From Imbricaverruca yamaguchii (lineage: Eukaryota; Arthropoda; Thecostraca; Neoverrucidae), in contig JAOTOL010001433.1 of the NCBI GenBank assembly GCA_034440575.1, positions 692,001 through 756,000 of the forward strand: DNA of 64,000 bases, given 5' to 3'. How positions within the stretch are numbered: position 1 is the first letter of the stretch; each line of letters opens with the position of its first letter. The position numbers and the translations under genes are program-made. This document shows, one piece after another, positions 31,341 to 41,645 of the stretch. The notes below the pieces were generated by a model, which worked only from the letters and a program-made list of their open reading frames with translations, had not been told where the DNA came from and ran no database searches.

Positions 31341-34289
31341 CGTCCGATATCAGCTGATAGTGGCTTCATCAGTGATTTATGGGAATTGGAATATCGCATC
31401 ACTGACGGATCTGGTTTCGTTTAAGTGGGCGGAGACACAAGTTTGAGGGTGTGCCATTGCACCGATGAGGCACCTCTGGCTGAAAACTTGCTGCGCCGAA
31501 ATGGGGGAGGTGCGCACTCCGAGTCTTCTGCAAGAGCGAGTTTCCTACTCGGAAGTGGCGACCCTATTCGAAAAAAAGTTGTTATTAAGGTATTGGCGAA
31601 GCTCGTCCGGCGTCATTGCGGAGCTCGACTTCGAACTGTTCCGAGTAGAGTAAAGAAGTGGTGACGCCAACTGTAGGCAAATATGTTATTGAAGATGTTG
31701 AATATGAAAGAGAGAGAGAGGAAAAAACTTTAGCCTATCGTCAGTGTAGATTGTCGGTGAGTTTCGGCCACCAGGATTTTGATTTCGTGGTGAGTTTACA
31801 GTGATTACACCAAGACGCAAGTCATAGACGCTTAGAGCTAGGCGTCAGGAACCACCCGAATCTCACCTACGTCTCCCACAGCCAAAATGGTTAACACGCG
31901 CCCTGGAGGGACTCTGAAAATTACGTGCACTGGAGGGGCGGGGGCGGATTCCGCCCCTAAGATTTCGGTTCCTATTAAGGCCGGAGTAACGAATTTCTCA
32001 GGGTGGATGGGTAGGGGAGTGAACTCTATTGTGCACAAAATGCATGACGTTATGGGTAAATATCTTCGAGGTCAAATGAGGTCACATGTGTGAAAATTGT
32101 CTTCTTTTGCGTGGCTTGGCTTGTCACTGTCATGGATCGATGTGATTGTGTTTATATTCTCCAAAATTGGCATCAATGATGCTTTGGACACGACTAATGA
32201 TGCAATGCAGATGCTAGACCAGGAATTTGACCTCAGATCACATATATAGCAGCACATTATTAGGTTAGTTCGTTTCCTGCTCCAGTTACCGGAACCGGAC
32301 CGCCCGCCAGACCGCCCCGTCGGGCGACTCTGCACAATCAGCTTCGCGAAGAAAGTAGAGAAGTACATGCATAAAGTATGGAGACGCTTAGGTACACAAT
32401 GATAAACAGTAGTTTTCAGGATGTGTAGGGAATAATATGCAGTGACATCAATCACATGACAGTCACTTGCATTGTCATTTATGACAACATTCCGGCGGGA
32501 ATGTTGTCAATATACGGAGAGCGCACCAGCGCCGAAGTGCGTGGCCTGGCGAGGTGAAATGTTTTGACTCTAACGGCCTCTAACACGGACTTTTTTCGGC
32601 AGATTTCCCTTTTCTTGCTTTAAACAACGTGTCGCACATTTCTAAGGAGGTAAGGAATAATGGCGTATATCGACCGGTACAATCTCAAGTTATGTTCGAC
32701 GAACAGCAGGGGTGCGCGGATTTTGCCCCCCCCCCGGGGCTCATGCTAAGCTTCAGCATGTCTGCGGGGTCAAACGGATGATTGAGGAGGCCAAATGTAT
32801 TATTGAGGAAGCCAATGGCACATCAAGCATATAAAACTGACACTCCAGGTCTCAGTATTCATCTCACGCAGACGAGATCCGAAAATACCCAACATTTGTT
32901 TTGTCCGAATCCTTCAATTTGCTGTTGGTGTGATTGCATAGGCGCAGCTTGAAGGAATATATCAGAAATAAACCAAGATAAAAAGCATACTTTAAAAACC
33001 AAATGTCGACTCCTGACCAGAAACAACGGACGCCTGACCGGCCCCCTCCAATAGCACCTAAGACTGTCAAAATATAGCACAATAACGGAAATGGGAAGGC
33101 TTGCAGCATTAATATCTATCACACAAAGTTTTTCTCGTCCCTTGTGACGTAATCGACCCTTGGAAAGTATTATATTGCCAAATCTTATTTTCGTCCATTT
33201 AAAATATTAAATTATTAGCAATGTCTGAGCGAAATATCCTGTTTTGGAGGTTGTGGTAGAATTTAGTTATGAGCGAAAGGTTAATTGTCCAGTTAGTTCA
33301 CATCTGCCTTCGTTGGTCACTTGCCATACATGCGCTGAAACAACTACAAATAGTACCAGATTTCTAACATAATTATATTGACTTTACTCTTCCAGGTCGC
33401 TTGGTGAATTAACTAAAATAGCGTCATCTTCAATTTTTGATCTTGTCACGGATCTTAGTACAAAACAAACTACTACACTTGCTAACAGTAAGAAATCCAA
33501 TAATTGTGATGTTTCCGAATGCATTAGTATATTTTACATCACAACGGTCACAAGCTGAGTTGCACTGCCAAAACACCTCTTATGATTAAAATACATTTTT
33601 TACAAGTGGCGGCGCTGCATGCTCTGACCAATCAACATGTGAATTACAAAATTTCCAGCGCCATCTTCCTCTGGTTGGGTGGGTTGTCAGTTGGAGAGGT
33701 GGGATGGAGCTGTGCCGCGAAAAAATTGCTGTTGTAGTTCCATACTAATTGGTCAGTGGTAAAATTTCTCGTGATGACATCGCAGGGCGAGGGAAGAGAT
33801 AGACGTGCTCATCGGAACACGCCGTATGAACGCCGACGGGTAAGTTTTGTCTTCCACGAGGTGCGCCGATAATGTATTTCTCGTTTCTCGTGCAAGAATT
33901 GAAATTACTGTTTGTTGTGTTCTGATATTTCCGTTGGTGTATTTCAAAACATGTCGTTTTGTGCTGTTCTCTCTTGATTTTTGGAAGTATTCTGTATTGC
34001 TGAGACATTGCAATAATAATATTAATGTTGTCAGGCCAATTCTTGACCACCATAAAGTCATGGATTGTTTAGAATTAATAGGAGCCACAAGGGCCGATCC
34101 AGTTTAGTCTGAATCACAAGTCACCAGGGCCCATCTTAATTTTGTACTTCAGTAAGTGCTAACAATTCTCTGGAACAGTAGAAGTTTGCATTATGCAAGT
34201 ACTGCCCTTTATTTCACAATGCATGCTATGTATTGTTAATTATTAATAAGTACATAGGTATATTCTTAACACTCAAGATATGCAAGAAA
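31341..34289. other. Unassigned intergenic sequence
   Basis: No recognised gene. A short open frame at 31887-32093 (MVNTRPGGTLKITCTGG) has no family I know. A poly-C run lies near 32729. Confidence 0.4.
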
Positions 34290-34466
34290 TTGACAGCTTT
34301 TCTGCTGCTTCTGTATAACCAAGTTCCAGTGTTCACTGAACATGGTGCATGTGGCTTAAAGGGTTTTGTGAATTCTTTGAAGTTATCTTGTCATTGCAAT
34401 GTTTGTGAATGTGACTTAGATGATGGTACAACTCATTTACTGTGGAAATGCTTACTTTTCAGATAG
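34290..34466 (+). pseudogene. Possible LINE ORF2 C-terminal fragment
   Basis: The frame EHGACGLKGFVNSLKLSC, then a CxC..C cluster and DDGTTHLLWKC, resembles the zinc-binding tail that follows RNase H in many LINEs (H-G...L...C-x-C...HLLWxCP). It is short, and the surrounding sequence is AT-rich. Confidence 0.5.
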
Positions 34467-35410
34467 TTAACAAAATAACACCAAAGGGAACATTGAGTTA
34501 GGTAGCATTAAAGGAAATGCTTTTAAAAATGTAAACATTCATTGTGACCTAATGTAACCTGGCATGGTTTAACAGTCATATTTATCCTAATGTTTTTTTG
34601 GTTGGTCTGATGTTGAAACAGGCACAGTTGGATGTGAAGATTCACCTCAGAAATTATGTTTCTTAACAACATACATTCTTGAAGCACAATTTTGATTCAA
34701 CAGCATACTCCTGATAGCATGATGGCATAAACAGAAGAGTGGAAAACTTATATTCTGGGGTCAGAGAGCAAACTTCTTCCAGAGTAATACATTTTTGTGG
34801 ACATTATTTTTTGAGGCATTGAATCTATTCAATAGTGACTGACAGGAAAAGCATATGTAATCAGAACCTACATAATATGCATAAGTAATATATATTGCCA
34901 TTTTGTCAAATAAAATGATGAAGCATAGAAAAAAAGAAGTGAACAATGGATTGCACTTCAAGGCAGAAATTTGTGATGATCAGCACAGCTTTGTCTCCCA
35001 TAACTCATAGGAGCAATGTCCCTTCCTTTCACTGTTGGTCTCAATACAAGGCTAGCAATATGAAAAACAAACAAAAATCATTCACCCTCAACTTGAGTGT
35101 GTACCTACCTGCTCAGCCAATTCCAACATGATATGAACCCAACTCTGCTACTGCATATGCCAGTCTTATGTGATGAGTGTGTACAAAGCAAAGCATCGGT
35201 CAAGTTCTTGTATTGCAGTGTGACACTGTTAACCTTGTGTTCAAAGTTGCTAATAGCTATGATGTCACATAAAAGTACCTCAAATCAATTGGTTGACAGA
35301 TGGATTTCAGAACAGAACACAATAATGAAGCAAGTTATGATAGGCTTTCTCTGAGACTCAGGAGGACACATTCTAAAGAAGCTGTCAGATATTCCACTGT
35401 ATGGGCGAGT
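34467..35410. other. AT-rich intergenic sequence
   Basis: No gene or repeat recognised. Confidence 0.5.
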
Positions 35411-35640
35411 GGGGGAAGAGTAGTCTAGGGGTAAGTTGCTTGTCTCACAAACAAAAGGTAGTGGGTTCAAGTCTCACCTGTCGCTACTGTTCGCCTGCAA
35501 CCAATCAGTGTGAGAGATTGGTGACGCTACATGACAACAGTCAACATGTCATAAAACCAATAACCAATCAGCATGAGAGATTGGGAATGCTGCATGACTC
35601 AATGGTCAATGTGTCGTAAAACCAATAGCCAACCAACCCA
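35411..35640 (+). repeat. tRNA-Val-like SINE with duplicated tail
   Basis: Full head and body (TAGTCTAGGGGTAAGTTGC; B box GGTTCAAGTCTC), then the tail twice (ATTGGTGACGCTACATG... and ATTGGGAATGCTGCATGACT...TCGTAAAACCAATAGCC). The partial tandem duplication suggests a second tail added at the 3' end. Confidence 0.83.
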
Positions 35641-36189
35641 CCATGGGTTGGTTGGCTATTATGAATATTATAAATATTAGAATATGGGTGGCAAGACTGT
35701 GGGCTTCTCAGAGGTGCTGCCCTGGAGCCAGATAACATTGTATTCAGTGTGCATGCTCACAGTTTTGCACCTGCTGTTGGCACATTGTGGCATGCATTTC
35801 TGGTGGTTGAGATTGAGATTAGTGTGGGAAGCTGTGGTCATACTGCTGGCTCTTACCTGGTTCCCTCACCTGGTTGGCTCCCCAAATTCTTGAGCATTGC
35901 TCACTCAGAGATGAGGTCTGTGGCTGATCAAGGGGAGCCTGTATCTGCGGGTATGCCAGTCCCCTAGATTAAAGAAAAGTATGGTTATCAGATAGATAGG
36001 GAAAGACACCGGAACTGGAAAGTGTACCTTAAGCAGAAATTGTATGCTTAGAGTAGCTACTACATCTGCTAATATATTGTCAGAAAAGGTTTCTGATGAA
36101 AGTTAAGAAAAGTATAGAGAAGTAAAGCAACTCTTAAAGTTTGATTAGTATATTATCATGGCTAATCTATTCAGTATATTCATACAACA
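35641..36189. other. Unassigned intergenic sequence
   Basis: Open frames at 35684-35967 have no recognisable family. Confidence 0.4.
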
Positions 36190-36660
36190 TTATGCAGAGG
36201 TTTGATGGTAGTGCAGCTTTGAATGCCCCCAGGTCTGTTAAGGCTATTACATTATCAGGCAGCAAGTTCCAGGTGACACAGCATCCAAGGCTAAAAGATC
36301 TTCCTAGAATCCACTGATGTGCACTTGTGAGCCAATTTCAAGGAGTGTCAAGGTGTGCACCAATGGTGCCACCACAAGCATGTCGGGAATCTTAATGGCA
36401 GAATGGTCATGAAAAATATTCCAACATTTAATGTGCTCAAATCAGTACCTTTCACTGAGTACAGAGCACAAATCTAGTTTCTGTAATCTGGCACCATAAT
36501 CCAGACCATCCATCCCCTCTGTTCCTTGTCCACCTTCTCTGTGCTGATTCTAGTTGCCTTAAATCACCAATGTAACCTGTATGCCAAACACATGATGAAA
36601 ACTGCAAGAGGCCTGACATGAGTAATATATATAGTGTTTTCATGAATTCAGGAGAGCAAC
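36190..36660 (-). pseudogene. Second LINE type, reverse-transcriptase C-terminal remnant
   Basis: The minus-strand translation reads LLQFSSCVWHTGYIGDLRQL then ESAQRRWTR, continues with segments like KCWKIFHDHSAIK, and ends near WN-LP-DNVIAL. That is the conserved end of CR1/L2/Jockey-like reverse transcriptases (YCS-VW, LE-VQRR-T, WN-LP). Several frameshifts and stops show it is a fossil. It lacks the RNase H of the I-type family seen elsewhere. Confidence 0.75.
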
Positions 36661-37182
36661 ATCAAGTAGAACTTCATAGGTTACTTGCCTGACTCCCAGC
36701 TTTGAAAAGCTGGGAAAGTTTGAGTGGTAACCATAGTTGGTATAAAAAGCATTTTTGTGAGTCATTCTGTGCTTGTTTTTATTGACATCCTCGGTCCCAC
36801 ATTTGTGTCTGAATACATGTGAAGCCCATCCTATCTAGTATGAACCTTGAGTGCAAAGGTGTTTTCAGGGATATAATCTGAATATTTGCCTTTATTCCTT
36901 TCCTTGTGAACAGTGCACCTTTTCATTTCTTTTGAGATATCTGAGACAACTATTTTAGCAGTAGTGATACAAAATGCCTAATATTGTCAAATTGTTATTG
37001 TATCATAAACTAGAGTATAGGCAATCCTGCTGTTGCATGGAATTGTGATAAGAGATGTTTGTGAGTCACTGTCTACAATGGCGAATATCAGCCTGATCAT
37101 GACCAGCTAGATACTGTTAGAAATTAGATATCAAGGCTTTGTGGACCCACCATGAAGCACAATGATATCATCCACTTTGTTA
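36661..37182. other. Unassigned AT-rich sequence
   Basis: No gene or repeat recognised. Confidence 0.45.
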
Positions 37183-37249
37183 AGAGGATGTCAATTCAGT
37201 GTTCCGAAAGTGGTATATTGCACACTATTTCATGAATAATTCATCACTG
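37183..37249 (+). mobile_element. 3' end fragment of the 480-bp hAT-type MITE
   Basis: GAGGATGTCAATTCAGTGTT, AAAGTGGTATATTGCACACT and AATAATTCATCACTG match the right end of the family at 39089-39572. Confidence 0.75.
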
Positions 37250-38265
37250 AACAAAGAAAGTATTAAACAAAGTATTAAAACAAGGTATTAAACCAATTTT
37301 GAATAAAAATTCCATGGGAAAGAATCCAAATTAAAAGGCCTGCATGAACCTGGCCCATTATTTCCTTTATGGAAGCAAATGTATATAAAACTTAGTCTTA
37401 ATAATATCAATGAACAAGTTATCCATGTTCAAAAGGTCTTTCAATGAAAATATTCCAACATGTACAAAGAGCAGCTTTAAAACAATTATTTTGTATTGTT
37501 TTTATTTTATTTGAAGCACAAATGTGCTTGTACTACAAATGACTATGAACACTAGGTGTGTTGTTTCACAAACATTTGAATCGATTGGATATATCTCCAA
37601 CATAATTGTGTGATTTCACCAGGAAAGCTCATGTTTAGGTTTCTGGATACTTTTTTTTATCATAATCCTTGACAGAATTATTAATGAACAGCTCCATATG
37701 AGCTGAGCATGGGACATATACAAAGTGCATTAGGTGACTGATATTTTAGTTATTTTAGTTTTAGTTATTATATTTTAGTTTTTATTGAAGAAGCTGCACT
37801 TGATATGATCAAATAATCAAGATGAATGCTTACTGTGTACTTGTCATTCAGGTAATGCTTGGAACAGACACTCCCGGTATAAATTTTGTGGTGGGTGCAT
37901 GGACAGATGCAGTAATATCATAAGGGCCATTTGTCTAGATGAGCATTATTTTATCAGTGTGGTACCACTGTGGGTGTCCCTGAAGGGATGTATTCAGGAA
38001 AAAATTGTGTATATGGTAAAAATAAAAAATTGACACGGTCCCAATGCCTTTTTTTTTTTTTTTTTAGAGGAACAACAGTTGGCATTGATCATTGCACATT
38101 GCCACCATATTACCCGGATTTGGGTTGGGCTAACATTATGAGTGCCTTATTGGCCCCACATCATCAATGGCCATAGCCATCCTGTCATAATCTACAACAG
38201 GATCTTGAGTGCTTGCCATTGAGCCGAACAACAAAGTCAAACATGGTATGTTTCACTTCATTGCC
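37250..38265. other. Unassigned AT-rich sequence
   Basis: No gene is seen. A poly-T run lies at about 38049-38066. Confidence 0.45.
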
Positions 38266-38480
38266 ATCTCGGTAGCTCAGTTGGTTAAAGCGCTGGCTTG
38301 CGCTGGTCTCCCCTGTACTGGCAACACAGGGTTCGAGTCGCTTCGCGCGCTCGCATTTAGCCCCCGACCGGGAGGGTCAGTTGGCAGCTGGCCCGATAAG
38401 GCTGGGGACCAGCTACCGGTCGGCCGAGTCGGTGCATTGGCGGCACATTAAACTTTCGGTCTAAATCCTGCCTGTGCCGT
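38266..38480 (+). repeat. Fourth tRNA-derived SINE family
   Basis: The head has a perfect A box, CGGTAGCTCAGTTGGTTAAA, and B box GGGTTCGAGTC, but the anticodon arm is expanded. A different body follows (GGCAGCTGGCCCGATAAGGC, GGCCGAGTCGGTGCATTGG). A tRNA gene is excluded by the missing acceptor pairing. Confidence 0.65.
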
Positions 38481-39088
38481 TGAACTGGAGTTCATGGATC
38501 GGGTGGTGGGGCCAGGGTTCACGGAACAAGCTTGCTTAGCAATAGAACCCTGGTTCCTCAAGCCACCCCAGCAACAATTTGGATCAGATGCAGATTGATT
38601 ATTTATCATGCTGAGGACACATTACCTCAGAGTGCCTTTGGCTGGAAAATTTGTTTTTGGATGGAATGGGGGTTTGCTCAAGCATCGTTTCATCTCAGAG
38701 TGGTACCTTTTTCTCTAAAAGGAGCAAATTCGGCTAGAAAAATCCATTTGGCATGGGCATGCTCCCAGTCATTCCTGTAAGGTCCTGCCCTGGCAGGTGG
38801 ATCCCACCTTTTCCATGGGAGGGTGCACATGCCTGCGACACCCCTCAACCTGTATCCACCCCTGGTATATTTGCGAGCAATGCGCAGCAAAGCCTCGGGC
38901 ACACTGGGGGAGGGCTCAGTTTCGCCATCCCCATGCCAGAACACGGCAGCGAAGATCGGCGAAGGTGGCACTCTGCGGCGAACGATGGGCGCAGATATTC
39001 TGACATCATTGCTCAAGTCCTTTGCTGACACAAACACTAGGCAACGTGAACACTAACTAATAACTAGCACTGAGCAAGTGCAGCACCA
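38481..39088. other. Unassigned sequence
   Basis: Several short frames, none recognisable. Confidence 0.4.
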
Positions 39089-39572
39089 CAGGGTTAAAAT
39101 ATTGGTTTTTCGTTCGGTGTGAGATGTCGAAACGGGCATGGAAGGATGTCGAATTTTGTCATATAATTAGTGTCAATTAAAATGCATTTGATGTCTTTCA
39201 GACTCAAATTTGAGACAATGGTGTAGGTACTTATGTCTGTACATTTGTCAGTTGCTTTGATATTCATAATATAGGAAGAGCTATATCGGGACAGGGAGAA
39301 AAGTGTCTATGCTATACACTGATATCCTACGCCATATTATATCATAGTTAATCCATATACCCAAAATTGAGTTGCCAAATGTTCGTGTATCACTATTCCT
39401 TATTATGAGCATTAACATGATACTTATAAGCAACATACAGTTAGAAAGGAGACACAAAGAGCTCATAAGCACGCAACATGGAACAGGATGTCGATATTTC
39501 TTGGAGAAGGGTGTCGATTAAGTGTTCAGAAAGTGGTATTTTCCACCCTATTTTGCGAATAATTTATCACTG
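39089..39572 (+). mobile_element. hAT-type MITE, copy A (best preserved)
   Basis: A 484-bp non-coding element beginning CAGGGTTAAAATATTGG and ending AATAATTTATCACTG, whose ends are imperfect inverted repeats. It is flanked by a perfect 8-bp duplication CAGCACCA (39081-39088 and 39573-39580). Related copies are at 40819, 41925, 47880 and 51632. Confidence 0.88.
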
Positions 39573-39580
39573 CAGCACCA

Positions 39581-40452
39581 GGACCTGCCTTCCACATGAT
39601 GCCCGTGAAGGCTTCGTCATCGCCATTGTCTAGCAGGTGGGCGTAGGACCCTTGATATACTGTAATGTGCACCAGATGTGGACATTTGTGGGGCGCATGT
39701 CGCATTCAACCCAAGTCCTGCCCGGTGAGCATGTCGTTAGTCGCCCGCTGTCAGCTGCCAACCTTCACTAGAGAAATTCATCGATCCACAGTGGACGCCC
39801 TGAAAAAAGTAAGATTGTGCTTCAACTGTTTACTCAATTCCACAACCAAACTGACCATATTGGGCGTCCGAAGCTCGATGGTCAAGCTGATGGTCTTGCA
39901 TGTCGCGGTGCGCGGTTCGGTTCTTCGCGGCCCCCCCCCCCCCCCCCCCACTTCATGTCAGGGCGAGAGGCGGGCGATGCCATATGGTCTTAGCTGCTGA
40001 GTGCGCTGTAAAGCCAAAATTAACCGACCAAAATGACCATGAGTTGCCGCCTTATCGATGTGACCAGCGATGTAACATACGATTTTTGTGCTTGTTGAAC
40101 ATGTCGATGAATTTTACAACTCATCCCCTGGAAGGTAGAGGCTGGCTGCATGCTCTCCATAGTCGATGCAGCTTTTCGTCACGTATGGGAAAGCATATCT
40201 TCCCCCCACCCCAAGAAAAGCTAAACATTCGTTAATAAGCTGAAGAGTTCTCAGTGTTTTCACACGTACTGTTTTCAGTTTACCCTCCTATTGTAGTCAG
40301 CTTCTCATAGTATTTTCGGATTGTGATTTGTACTGGTCACCGGGCTCGTCATGTCGTAATTTTGTCTCCTTGGCTGGCACATGCGCTCGTCTTATCGGAG
40401 AGTTAATGATGTAGCTTGCAGGCACATGATAATTGTCACGGAATGTCACTGG
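39581..40452. other. Unassigned sequence
   Basis: Poly-C run at about 39932-39950. No gene or repeat recognised. Confidence 0.4.
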
Positions 40453-40634
40453 GGGCGGGGATGGCCGAGTAGTTAAGGTGTCGGGCTATGGGTACCAAAG
40501 GTCCCGGGTTCGACACTAGCGCCGCTCAGGACATTTCCAAATCCCTCGGCCCACCGGCGAAACAGTGCGGACGGTGCCATTAGCCGTGGGTGTGCATAAA
40601 GTGCGTCGTGAACCACCCAATAAACAAACAAACA
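40453..40634 (+). repeat. tRNA-Ser-type SINE
   Basis: Head GGGGATGGCCGAGTAGTTAA, B box GGTTCGACACTAG, body with CGGCCCACCGGCGAAACAGT and tail AATAAACAAACAAAC. This copy is full-length. Confidence 0.88.
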
Positions 40635-40818
40635 GCGGAGTGGAGCTGTACATTTGTTCTCGACGGAACAACCAGTTTTGCTCATCGCACCGGGGCAACA
40701 TTAAAGCACCATTTTTATTGATGCTTCGCATCGTTGCTATTGACATATGCATGGCCAGTGCGACCGCAGGAACAGCCGTGGCCGGGCTGGTCGTCAGCCG
40801 GGGCTGCCCGGTCCAGCT

Positions 40819-41315
40819 CACTCGGTTAAAATATTGATTTTTCGTCAGGTGTGAGATGTCGAAACGAGCACAGGATGTTGAAATTTGACGTGGAATTAGT
40901 GCCACTTAAAATGCTTTTGACGTCTTTCGGACTCAAGTTCGAACCGAATGGTCCAGGTGTACTTTTATGATTTATGTAGGTGACTACCTTTATTAATTGT
41001 TTTCAGATTCATAATTTAGGAAGGTATATTTGGGATCGAGAGGATAATACCTATGCTAGAAACTGGTATTGTACGCTATATAGCATCATACATAATCCCT
41101 TAACTTGAAATTGCATTGCGAAATGTTCGCGGCTCACCATTCCTCATCGAGAGCACTAACATGATGCTCATAAACAACATTCATAGAAGGGAAACATGAG
41201 GATCCCATAAGCACGCATCAAGAATCAGGATGTCTATACTTCTTGGACAAGGATGTCGATTGGAGTGTTCAGGGAGTGGTATATTCCACCCTATTTCACG
41301 AATAGTTGATCACTG
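40819..41315 (+). mobile_element. hAT-type MITE, copy B
   Basis: Starts CACTCGGTTAAAATATTG and ends TTGATCACTG, with the same interior as copy A (ATGTCGAAACGAGCACAGGA, CCACCCTATTTCACGAATAG). No clear flanking duplication remains. It lies 155 bp upstream of NUP153 exon 2. Confidence 0.82.
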
Positions 41316-41470
41316 AGCCCACACCAATATCCATGTGTCTGATGGTCGGGTGTGACGTTGTTGTATTGGGTGTGTCCACCGACCCGGAGCCCGACAGTGC
41401 GGGCGGTCTGTGCGCGGCACACCGGGCGGAGTCGGCAGGCGAGTTGACCGTGCCGGCCGTGTCGCCGCAG

Positions 41471-41645
41471 AGCCTGCTGAGCCGGCTGACCGGCACTGTG
41501 AGCCGGATCCTGCCCGAGAGCTGGGTGCCGGCCTGGCTGCAGGCGGACGAGGGGCGGCCGCCGGCCGCCGAGCAGACGGGCGCGGCGGCGCGCCGGCACC
41601 ACCTGAACGACGGCGCCGCCGCCGCCGCCGGATGGACGCCCGCAG
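41471..41645 (+). CDS. NUP153: NUP153 exon 2
   Basis: Begins AGCCTGCTGAGCCGG after the acceptor GTGTCGCCGCAG, at the same place where the vertebrate gene starts its second exon. It encodes the conserved amphipathic helix region SLLSRLTGTVSRILPESWVP then AWLQADEG. The donor is GCAG then GTGAGT. The frame stays open upstream through a MITE end, but the acceptor and homology argue against a start there. Confidence 0.88.

Noticed and set aside
31887..32093. 68-codon frame as a retro-element gag remnant
   Set aside because: No zinc knuckle or other motif and no neighbouring element to support it.
38266..38345. tRNA gene
   Set aside because: The A and B boxes are too far apart, with no cloverleaf, and a SINE body follows.
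41306..41470. Start of NUP153 translation in the frame continuing upstream of exon 2
   Set aside because: The stretch runs through a MITE end, lacks homology, and is followed by a fitting acceptor. Kept only as a possibility in the findings.
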